The notes beneath the pieces were generated by a model. It was not told the origin of the DNA, made no database searches, and worked only from the letters and a program-made list of their open reading frames with translations. From the NCBI RefSeq assembly GCF_017488845.2, contig NZ_CP083375.1, positions 131,835 through 195,834 on the forward strand: 64,000 bases of DNA, given 5' to 3'. Each line of letters opens with the position of its first letter. Positions within the stretch are counted from its first letter, which is position 1. Below are positions 46,101-58,100 of this stretch, piece by piece. The DNA is from Ensifer canadensis (GTDB lineage Bacteria; Pseudomonadota; Alphaproteobacteria; Rhizobiales; Rhizobiaceae). Position numbers and translations under genes: made by a program.

Positions 46101-49100
46101 GACTGTCAGGCAATGCGGCGGAAATCCCGCCGGCTGGCCGTCGTCTGCGCAAGTACGGCAAAAGCTTCCGTTCTGCGTGGAGCAACTGGAGGTCTTAGCT
46201 CCGCTCGAACCGGAGGTGTGGCTTTGGGTACGCGGCAGCGAGGTGGCTGAGATCTCGAGGGAGGCACGCTATGACATTCATATCTATGGCCGATCCGGAT
46301 CATTGCTCGTTGCTATCAGCGGCTTTGTAACTCGTGCCTTCCCGCATCCGTCGGACTCACAGCGATCGGTTAGGCCGCAGGTCGTGCATTTGGATGTAGT
46401 GACCGGGATATCGTCCATCAGGCACACCAGCGGGATCATTGCTGAGACGGAGCCGAAGGTAGAAGATGACCTTAAGACGCTCGCGGCCAGATGGACGCCC
46501 CTGGAGAGTGGACGCCAGTCACTCGGCTCGTCCGCCCCGGTCATTCTGATTGGCGTCGATGATGTGCCTTCATCGGATTTGGACGCACTTTTGGCCGGCC
46601 GCGTCGCTCGCTATTTCTCTCTGCGGCAAAATCCAGCCGAGCAAGATCTGTCAGCCCTTCCGGAAAATTCGGATGTGATATTCGTTCTGCCCGAGACCGC
46701 TTCCGACCGGGTGGAGGGTTTGGATCTCATCAAGGCGCAGCAGGTGGGTATGACTGCGGTGTTCCGGTGGATCAAGACCCTGATCAGTCATGGATTTGAG
46801 CAGAGGGACCTGAACTGCACGTTCCTCTTAGAGAGAACCCAGCAGGTTCTCAGTGGGGACGCGATTAGTCCCGCCCATGCAAGCCTCGTCGGGTTTGCAC
46901 AGAGCCTTGCAGGCGAATACGTGCACTGGCGCGTAAGGGTCCTGGATGCCGAGACACTGGCCAAACTCCCGGCGCCTGCGTTCTGGCCGGAGGCAAAGGA
47001 CGAGGTGCTCTTCGCTTGGCGTCAACGGCAATGGTATCGCCGGCAGCTTGTCGAGGTGAGCGCTCCGGAACCGCACCCGACATTGTACAGGCACGGAGGA
47101 CATTACCTCGTACTCGGTGGCGCAGGTGGCATCGGGCAGGCCTGGACCGAGTACATGATCAGGCATTATCAGGCACAGGTGATTTGGGTGGGTCGCAAAC
47201 CCCAAGATGGGCAGATCGGCGATGCGATCCAGCGTCTGGGTGCACTTGGCCCCGAGCCCATCTATCTGCAAGCGGACGCGACCGATCTCTCGTCATTGCA
47301 GCAGGTGCGGCAGGCATTGGCCAGCCGGGGGATCCCACAGCTGCACGGTATCGTGCATTCGGCCCTGGTGCTCGAAGACCAGAGCATTGCCAAGATGTCC
47401 GAGGTCCAGTTCGCCAAGGCGCTGGATGCCAAAGTGAGCACTTCGGTGCACCTGGCAAATGTATTTGGAAGCTACGACATGGATTTCGTACTGTTTTTCT
47501 CCGGAACGATTTCCTTCGTCAAAGCCCCGGGCCAATCCAATTATGCCGCCGGCTGCAGTTTCCAGGATGCCTTCGCCATGGCCATGGCGCAGCAATGGAA
47601 CTGCGCGGTCAAGCTCATGCAATGGGGCTACTGGGGGAGTATTGGGATTGTTGCCAAGCCCCACTATCGGGATCGCATGATGTCGGCCGGCATCGGTTCA
47701 TTGGAACCGGAGCCAGCATTGGCCCGCCTTGCAACCTTCATGCAAGACAACGGCATCCAGCAAATGGGCGTCGAGGGAAGACTGCCTGTAAATGGCGAGA
47801 AATTCGTGAAGATATCTGCGACGGCTGGGAAGCCTCAGCCGTTAACGGGCTACGCAGATCAGATCCCTGCCGCCGGCTATGAGCCGCATTGGAAGATGGA
47901 GCCCAGTCCCTTGCTACTGCGGGTGGACGGTTTGCAGGAATATAATGGCCTGCGCGATCCGGCATTGGAGCGTGCGGCCTTGCTGAAGGTTCGACAGGTG
48001 CTCAGCGATCTCGACGCGCTGCCCGTCGGTCGCAACCACGTTGGTCAGTATGTCACCGGTCCGGTCAGCCGGCTGAGCGCGAGCTATCAGCGCTGGTATC
48101 AGGAGACGTGCCGTCAGCTGCAAAGCTACGGCCTGCTGGATGACACCGGCAGCCAACGTTTGCTAGCGAGTGGCGACGGTGTCGGCGAGTGGGAGCGAAT
48201 CCGCGATATCCGTCAGTCGACGCCGAGCGTGCGCGCCGGCATAGACCTGATGGATGTCTGCCTGCAGCATCTGCCGTCGATTTTGCAAGGCGAGACGGCG
48301 GCCACCACCGTCATGTTCCCCGAGTCCTCCATGCGCCTGGTGGAGAACGTCCACCGCAACCATCCCATCGCCGATTATTTCAACGAAGGGGTCGCGGAAG
48401 CAGTCGTGGACTATGTTCGCTACAGGGTTGCCTCGAAAGGCGGCAGGCCTCTGCGCATACTCGAGATTGGCGCAGGCACGGGCGGCACGAGCTCCAAGGT
48501 CCTGCCGCGGCTCCTGCCTTGGAAAGACAATATCGAGGAGTACTGCTACACCGACCTTTCGAAGTCCTTCCTATTCTATGCCCGGGATACATATGGACCA
48601 GATGCGCCTTTCCTGAGAACCGAAATCCTCAATATCGAGGAACCGGTTACAGCAAGCCATCCGCATGCCGACAAGCTCGGCTCCTACGACATTGTCATCG
48701 CCGCCAATGTCCTGCATGCCACCCGAAACATCCTGCAGACCATGCGAAATGTGCATGCCTTCATGCGCACGGGTGGGGCGTTGGTTCTCAATGAGATGAG
48801 CCAGAATGGTACGTTCTCTCACCTAACTTTCGGCTTGCTCGAGGGATGGTGGCTGTATGACGACGAAGATGTGCGGATTCCCGGCTGCCCGGGGCTGTTC
48901 CCGGAACAATGGAAAGAAGAGCTGCTGCGCAGTGGCTTCACGGATGTGCACTACCCATTGGACGGTGCGCTGCCTCTCGGGCAGCAGATCATCGTCGCGC
49001 AACGCGGCGAGAGCCTTCCATCGCCGGCCGATCGTTTTTACGGATCATCTGTGGATCAGCGGGATGGCGGGCGCGGCGAGAGTTCCCCCGCATCTAGCGA

Positions 49101-52100
49101 AAGCCTCATGGCCACGGTGACCAGTCTTCTCGCGCAGGTGCTACGGGTGGATGCGGCGAGCATCGATAACGAAAAGAGCTTTTCCGATATCGGCCTGGAT
49201 TCCATTCTGGCGATCCAGCTCACCAATCGCCTGAACGAGCGATTTGGCATCAAGTTGAGCACAATCGAGCTGTTTGACCACAATACGCCGATACGCCTGA
49301 GTGCCCATCTGATAGATCGGTATCGTGTCTCTGCCCCTGCCTCTGCGACAAAGGTGACCGAGCAACCGGCAGCCCTTGCGCAAGAAATGTCCCGAAAATT
49401 CGCCGACGTCTGCGTCGGACTGGAGCAGATCAGCGGAGAGCTGTTGGAGCAGGTGGCCGGGGTCCTGCGTCTGAAAGCAGAGGCCATCGACCTGCAGAGG
49501 AGTTTTGCGGACTACGGCGTAGATTCGATCATTGGCGTGCAACTGGTCAACAGGATCAACAAGCGCCTCGGTCTGCGCCTCGCCACGACCGTCATTTTCG
49601 ACTTCAACACTGTGGAGAAGCTGGCTGCCCGTCTGCACGCCAAGCATGGAAACGAGATAGTGCTGGAAGGTCCAAGAGAACTTCAGCGCCAGGTCAATAT
49701 CCTTCCGGTGGCGCAGGCGGCCTCGTTCTTGCAAACCCTGCCCGGACAGCTGTCGATCGACGTCCAGGGAGTGCTTTTGGAGCAGGTGGCTGGCGTCCTG
49801 CGTCTGCAACCTGATGATATAGATGCCCACAAGAGCTTTGCCGACTACGGCGTGGATTCGATCATCGGCGTGCAACTGGTCAACAGGGTCAACAAGCGCC
49901 TAGGGCTTCGGATCGCGACCACCGTCATCTTTGATCATAACACCGTGGAGAAGCTTGGGGCTTACCTGAGCGCCGAGCACGGGGCGGACATAACGCTATT
50001 CGTTGGCGCTCCTCAGGCGCGCCCCTCCGCAGAAAGCCAACCCGTTCGCGAGGGGCCGACCGTCCGCAGCGAGGGCAGCGACGCGGGTCGTAACGGCATC
50101 GGCTACGATGACTTGGCTGCGCCAGCGGAGGAACGCGGGCTTGTCAGGGCCGTGTTGATTGAAGGTCCGGGAGATGTGGATGATCTTTCGATAGCAACAT
50201 TTGCGCCGCCTAACTTGGCTCCGCATGAGCTACGCATCGCCGTGCGCGCCTTCTCGTTGAACTTCTCCGATCTGCTTTGCGCCCGCGGCCTCTATCCGAA
50301 CATGCCGCCCTATCCCTTCGTTCCCGGAAACGAAGCGAGCGGTGTGGTGATCGAGGTCGGGTCGGACGTGGTCTCGTTCAAGGCCGGCGATGCCGTTGTT
50401 TGCCTCAGCCATGGCTGCCATGCAACGCAGGTCGTCTGTTCAGAGAGCCAGGTCTTCGCCAAGCCCGATCGTTGGTCGTTCGAGGAGGCTTGCGCGCTTC
50501 CGATCGTCGGTATCACCATGATCGATGCCTTCCGTAAGGCCGCACTGAAGCGTGGCGAGAAGATCCTGATTCAAACCGCGACCGGGGGCACCGGGCTCAT
50601 CGCCCTGCAACTTGCCAAGCATTATGGAGCAGAAATCTTTGCCACCGCCGGCAGCGAGCAAAAGCTGCAATATCTGCGCGGTCTCGGCGTTGAGCATCTG
50701 ATCAACTACCGTACCCAGGATTTCTCCCAGGAAATCGCCCGTCTCAGCCCCGGAGGCGTGGATACGGTCATCAACACGTTGGGTGGCGACGCCCTGCAAA
50801 AAGGGCTGCGTAGTCTCGCGCCCAGTGGCCGATACATCGAAATAGCCATGACATCCCTGAAGTCTGCCAAGAGCATCGACCTCTCATTGCTGTCCGATAA
50901 CCAGATCTTCTACAGCGTGGACTTGGCGCGCCTGGGCGCCCGAACACCTGAAACGATCACACAATATTGGGATGAGCTGGTTCGTCTCAGGGACGGCGGC
51001 ATCATTCAGGCCACGATTTCCCACGTCGTCGATTTCGAGAACTTCCGCAGCGCTTATCGTCAGCTCGCCGATCGCGGGAATATCGGCAAGGTTGTCGTCC
51101 GGGTTGATGAGCCGGAAGGCCGAGCGTTCACGCGCGCCGATCTCCGGGAAAAGAAGGCAAGCGAAAAACTGCCTTCGTTGCCCAGTCCGGCCCGGTCCGA
51201 AGCTTCCGTGCCGCGCAGCGGCCCCTCGGTTCACGAGGATGATATCGCCATCATCGGTATGAGCGGCCGCTTTGCGCGCTCGCCCGATCTGGAAGCTTTC
51301 TGGACGCATCTAGCCTCCGGCACCAGTCTGATCACGCCGGTGACGCGTTGGGATCTGCAGAGTGGCAATGGCGGCACGGAAGACGAGCGTTGCAGCGCGG
51401 GCAGCTTCCTTGATGATCTTTCTCTGTTCGATCCGTTCTTTTTCAAGATTTCGGGCACCGAAGCCCGCTACATGGACCCGCAACAGCGTCTGTTTCTAGA
51501 GGAGGCCTGGAAGGCTCTCGAAGATGCTGGCTATGCCGGAGACGAGGTAAGACAGCAGCGCTGCGGCGTCTATGTGGGCTGCGCTGGCGGTGACTACCAG
51601 CTGTGCTTCCCTGGCCCCGGAGAACAGACAGGCGATAATCGACAGGCGCCTCCTATCCAGTCCTACTGGGGGAACGCCGTATCGATCATCCCTGCTCGCA
51701 TCTCATACTTCCTCGATCTCCATGGGCCTGCGGTGGCCATCGATACAGCATGCTCCAGTTCGCTGGTGGCACTGCACATGGCCTGCTCGGCACTACGCAA
51801 CGACGAGGTTTCCATGGCGTTGTGCGGTGGGGTGTTTGTCCAATGCACGGCCGGGTTCTACCAGCAGGCGCAACGGGCGGGCATGCTCTCAACCACCGGA
51901 AACTGCTATACTTTCGACGCCAGAGCGGATGGTTTTGTCCCGGGAGAAGGCGTGGGCGTCGTGGTGTTGAAGCGCCTGAAGGACGCCTTGGCGGATGGCG
52001 ACCATATCGACGGTGTCATCCTGGCGTCCGGAATCAATCAGGACGGAAACACCAACGGCATCACCGCTCCCAGCGCCAAATCGCAGGAGCGTCTGGAGCG

Positions 52101-55100
52101 TGAGGTCTATGATCGCTTCAAGATAAATCCTCGCGACCTGCAAATGGTCGAAGCTCACGGTACGGGTACCTCCCTTGGCGACCCGATCGAGTTCAGCGCC
52201 TTGAGCAATGCTTTCGGCCAATACACGTCCGATCGCCACTTTTGCTCGATCGGTTCGGTGAAAACCAACATCGGCCATACGACGACTGCCGCGGGTATCG
52301 CGGGCGTATTGAAGATTTTGTTAGCCCTACGTCATCGCCAATTGCCGCCGTCATGCAACTTCGAACAAGGCAATGGGGAAATCGATTTCGACAACAGCCC
52401 GTTCTACGTCAACACGCGGCTTCGTCCCTGGCAGGTGGAGGCCGGGAAGCGGCGCATGGCGGCGGTCAGCTCCTTCGGCTTCAGCGGTACCAACGCGCAT
52501 GCGGTGATTGCCGAGGGCCCTCCTGCCGATTCCGTGGCGCAGAAGCAAGACAAGGTACTGCTCGTCCTGTCGGCGCAGACCCGGGAGCAGTTGAGTGAAC
52601 ATCTGGTCCAGATAGCGACTTTCCTGTCGGGCGCGCAGCAGCGCAATGTTTCGCTGGCCGATATCGGCTTTACGTTGGCCCAAGGGCGCCGCCATATGCG
52701 CCACCGCTGGGCCTGTGTCGCCGGCAGCATCGAGGAATTTGAGGCCTATTGCCGGCTTGGCGTGCCAGAGACGGCTACGGACGCTGCCGAAACATCCCCG
52801 GCAAGGATCTTGTACGGCGATGGATCGAAGCCGGTCGCTGGGCAGAAGAAGGATGCGTTCGAGAACCGTCCGCGGGATCTGGCGGATTGGGCGCGTCGCT
52901 ATGTGGCGGGCGGCCAGCTCGATGCCGGCATATGGGACGGCCAGCCGTGCCATAGGGTCAGTTTGCCCACCTATCCCTTCGCGCGGGAATCCTATTGGGT
53001 TGACACGCAGCCGGAAATGGTTGCTGCGCCGTCAAACCCTTGGCCGCCTTTGAAGCCGGTCGTTGATGAACAAGGACATGATTTCAGTTTTGCTCAACGA
53101 CTGACCGGACAGGAGCCATTTCTGAGGGACCATAAGGTCCACGGCGAGCCCTGGTTGCCGGCCGTCGTCTATTGGGAAATGCTGCGCTGGTCGGTTTTGC
53201 AAACCGCGCAGGCTCTCCCCGGAGACACCCATGTGGTGCTGCGGAACGTCATCTGGCAGCAGGCGCTGAACCTTGGCGCAGGGCCGAGAGAGGTTTTCCT
53301 GCATCTGGATCGTGACGAGAAGCCGCCGCAAGACGGCGATACATCGCTCAAGCGTTTCAAATTCGTTATCGAAAGCCGGCCGGCTGATCCGTTGGGCCAG
53401 TTCACGGCTTGCGAGAGACATTGCAGCGGACAGGTGGAGCTCGTACGGGCAGATGGCTCCGCGTCCTTCAGCGTCCTGAATCCTTCGGCATTCTGCAAGC
53501 AGGCGGAGGAGATTGCTGGCTCCGATTGTTATCGCAAGTTCAAGGAACTCGGCATCGAGTTTGGCCGTAGTCAACAGGGGCTGACGAAGCTGTTCCGTTG
53601 GCGCGGCCAGGTCCTGGCGAAAATCGAGCGTCCCGAGGGGATGAAGGGCGTGGATGCCGGTTATCTGCTATCCCCGACCCTGGCTGATGGTGTCCTGCAG
53701 GCCAACATCGGCAACATTATCGGCCTTGGGAACGAGCAGCTGGCAGTCCCTTATGCGATGGACAGCCTGACCATATTGGATGCCTTGCCTGACACCGTCT
53801 GGGCCTGGATTTATCCGAGCCCGGACGAGCGGAATGAAGCGAGGCCTCTTTCTTCGAGCCGGAGCTACGACATCGAAGTTTTCGATGACAGCGGGCGTCT
53901 GCTGCTGCTGGTGCGCGGCGGTCGATCAGCCCAGGCAAAGGCGCGCCGACATCTGCATCCGCTGGTTCACGAGCAGATAGGCGAAGGCACAGGGCGCTTC
54001 ACCAGCCTGTTCCAGGGCCAGGAGTTCTTTCTTGAAGGGCATCAGATCGCCAACGCGAAAATACTTCCGGCGGCATGCTACCTTGAAATGGCACGCTTTG
54101 TAGCCACCGCCAAGGGGCCATCGGGTGCTGCAGGATCGGCCATCTTGCGCGACATCGTCTGGCTGACGCCCTATGAGGCGACGGCGCGGCCTGCCCCAAT
54201 GACCATCCGGATTTCGGATGGTCCGGAGCGGGCTTTCAAGATCAGCAGCGGCAACGAGGAAGGCGATGGCGTGCTGCACTTCAGCGGCCGCTGGGATCAT
54301 CATGCCGAGGCGGCACCGGACAATGTCGTCGATATCGCAGCGATCCGGCAACGGACGTCCGGACGACTCGATCAGACATCTCTGACGGGCCTCGTAGAGA
54401 CAGGTTCGAACTTCGACGAGCAGTTCCAGGTGATCAAATGGCTGCAGTTCAACCAGGATGAAGCACTTGCCTACTACGAGTTGCCGGCGGGGCTTAGCAA
54501 GCCGTTCTATTGGCATCCCGGCATTCTCAGCGCGTCTTTTGGTGCCGTCGAATTATGGGTTGCGGCCCAAGGAGAGAAGAATGCGTACCGTTTGCCCTAT
54601 GGCATTGGTACGTTGATCGATCATGCCAGACCGGACGACCGCGGTTACATATGGGTAAAGCGGCGTATATCCGGCAAAGGTTCGGAATTTTCCGTCTACG
54701 ATATCCATCTGTTGGACGAGCGTGGCTGTCCTGCTACGGTCTTCAAACAATATGCTGTCCGGCCATGGGGCGGCAAAGGGCGGCACGGCTCCGATCATGG
54801 AGCGGATCAGTCCGAGATCACCAAAGGGTTGGTGACGGGCAGCTTGAGCTGGTGCAATGCTCTTGCCTTGGCTCGCCCGCCAGCGGAAGACGCCAGCATC
54901 GACCGGCTTTTCATTCTTCCGAAGGATGACGCTTGCCTGCAGAAGGAATTGCGTCGCCGTGACCCGACTGCTCGCTTCTGCAAGCTCTCCCTTGAAAGCG
55001 AAGGCGACGCCAAGCACTTTGAACAAGCCTATGCGCAAGTCTTCGATGCGATCAAAGAGTTTGTCGAGGCAGGGGGAACTTACGCCAAGCATGTGTTGAT

Positions 55101-58100
55101 GCTGTTGCCCGACAGTCACGTCGACGGCGTGATGGTCAGCCTGCAGGCACTGCTGGCAACCGCTGCGATCGAATATAGCCGCTTGTCTGCCACGACGATC
55201 TTCTACGCTCCTCAGGAGATGGATGATGGGCTGACATCGGCCTATTTGCAGCGCCTTTGGCAAGAGGTGTTAAGTCTCGACATAGCCGAACCAGAGGTGC
55301 TGCTGCCGCTTGAAGGGCAGCGGCAGGTGCGGCGGTTCAATCCGGGCGATCTGTCAGCAACGGCGGGCACCTCCCTTGCCGCCGAGGGCGGTGGCATTCG
55401 TTCCGTCGCGCCGGGCGATATCGTCTGGCTGATCGGCGGGATGGGTGGGATTGGCCGACACGTCGCTCGCCATCTCCTCAATAGCGGAGCCACTCTGGTC
55501 ATCAGCGGCCGCAGTTCTGAACCCACCGGCCTGCCGGAGTTGCAGCAGATCGCGCAGCGCGCTGGTGCCATTGTTGAGTACCTCTGCGTCGATATCGCCA
55601 AGGCTGAGGACGTGGAGCGAGGCTTGGCTCAGATCCTCGCCAGTCACGGTCGTCTCGACGGCATCATCCATAGCGCGGGCGTAGTTAACGATGCCTATAT
55701 GCGCCGTGGCGTCGCTGAAGATGCATCGGCAGTATTCGCCTCGAAGATCCACGGCAGTCTGCATCTGGATCAGGCAACTCGGGCATTGAATCTCAAGTTC
55801 TTCGTAGTGTTTTCGTCCCTTTCGGCCTTGGGTAGTCCCGGACAGGTGGCTTATGCGGTTGCCAACGCATTTCTCCATCAGTTTTCCGTGCGGCGAAACA
55901 AGCAGGTCAAGGAAGGCGTACGCCAAGGCGGCACGTTGGCGATCGCCTGGCCGTTATGGCTTGACGGCGGGATGGCCATGGCGCCGGAACGCCGGCGCAT
56001 GATGCTGGAACAGACGGGACTCGAGACGCTTACGGCTCGGCAAGGGGTCGAGATCCTCGCCGCCGCTCTGGATGGCAATTTCATTGCCGCTCCTGAAGAC
56101 AGCGTGTTGCTCGTGGCTCCGGGCCGAGACCGCAATCGGATCGTTCATTCGTTGAACACTCGTTTTGCCGGGCGAACACCATTTGAACGCGGCCAGGAGC
56201 CGTTGCACGCCGCGCGCGCGCAATCAATTCATCCGGGCAGTGCCCCGCAACAGGAGGCAGAGATCGTGGAAACCTATATCCTCGCTGCACTGAAAGCCAT
56301 CGTCGCGCAACAACAGACAATCGCCGTGGACAAGTTGGATGCACGTGCGTCGTTCCTGGATCTTGGATACGATTCGATCAGCTTTATTGGCTTGGCGAAA
56401 GATCTGGAAGTCCGTCTTGGTCTGGTCCTTCAGCCGACCTTATTTTTTGAATATCCCCTACTTGGCGAGTTGAGCCATTATCTGGCAGAGGAGCACGGGG
56501 ATGCGTTGTCGGCCGCACTGTTAGCGGAACGCGCTTGCGAAACCGGGCAGGCATCAGGTGCCGACGGTGCCTTACGGGTCGAGGATGCTGGAGCCAATGT
56601 CCTCGCCGTGTTGAAGGCCATCATCGCGGAACAGCAGACGGTCGCCGTCGAGAAGATGGATGCGGACGCATTGTTCCTCGATCTTGGATACGACTCGATC
56701 AGCCTCATCAGCCTGGCGAGGGATCTAGGGACGCGTCTCGGCCTCATCCTGCAGCCGACCTTGTTCTTTGAATATCCTGTTCTAGGTGAGTTAAGTTCGT
56801 ATCTTGCGGAGGCACATGGGGAAGCGTTGTCGGCCGTGCTGACTGATGACAGAGCTTCAAAGCCGGAAGCCCTGACGCTGGATGAGCCGCAGGGGGCTTC
56901 TCCAACGAAGCCTGACCCATCCAGGAGCCAGCCGGCGGCGAGGGATAAGATTGCGATCATCGGCATGGACTGCCGCTTTCCGGGCTCGGAAAATCCTCAG
57001 GAATTCTGGAGCAACTTGGCGGACAATCGCGATCTGATCGGCAAGGTGTCCGGACGACGACGCTCGCTCTGGGAGCAAGGGCGGGCGAAGGACAATGTTG
57101 ATGGTGCGGCGACGCAGCCAGGAGGCTTTGTCAATGACATTGAGCTGTTCGACCCGCAATTTTTCGGGCTGACGCCAATGGAAGCCGAATTCATGGATCC
57201 GCAGTTTCGCATGTTTCTTCAGAGCGCCTGGCATGCGCTGGAGGATGCGGGATACAAGGTCAGCGATCTGGCGCGGCGTCGCGTAGGTGTGTTCGTCGGC
57301 GTCACGACGAGTGACTACAGGGACCTCTGGCTGGGACAGTTGGGAGCCGAAACGGCATCACATCTGGGTCTAGCGCATTTCATGATCGCTAATCGCACGT
57401 CCTATCAGTTCGATCTGCGAGGCCCTAGCGAAGTGATCGACACGGCGTGCTCCAGCTCTCTTGTGGCGGTACATCGGGCCTGCGAAAGCCTGATGAGCGG
57501 TAATTGCGAGATGGCGATCGTCGGTGGCGTCAACGTGATTGCCAACCCGGCGGTCACCGCCGCTGCCAAGGACGCCGGCATGTTGAGCGCCGATGGGCGT
57601 TGCAAGACTTTCGATAGTTCCGCCGACGGCTTTGGTCGGGGGGAGGGCGTCGGCGTTGTGGTGTTGAAGCCGCTTTCGCGGGCTATCGCGGACGGCGACC
57701 ATGTGGAGGCGGTCATTGCGGCCAGTGGGGAAAACCACGGCGGGCGTTCTAGCTCTCCTTCTGCGCCCAATCCCGACGCCCAGCGCCAGTTGATCGTCGA
57801 TATCTATCGGCGCGCCGGCATCGTCCCTTCCAGCGTCAGCTATATGGAAGCCCACGGGACTGGAACGGCACTTGGAGATCCGATCGAAGTCAAGGCACTG
57901 GTCAAGGCCTTCTCCGAACTCAACGAAGGCAAGCTAACATCCGAGCCTCATTGCGCTTTGGGCTCCGTCAAGGCCAATATCGGGCATCTTGAAGCTGCGG
58001 CAGGTATTTCCGCCCTCATCAAGACCGCACTGATGCTGAAGCATCGGAAAATTCCGGGCAATGTTCATCTAAAGCAGCTCAACCCCTTTCTTGAACTGAC

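Noticed and set aside
49435..49985. Beta-branching ACPs in the ACP triplet
   Set aside because: The diagnostic Trp after the GVDS serine is Leu/Gln here (DSIIGVQLVN), so no beta-branch is predicted at this module.
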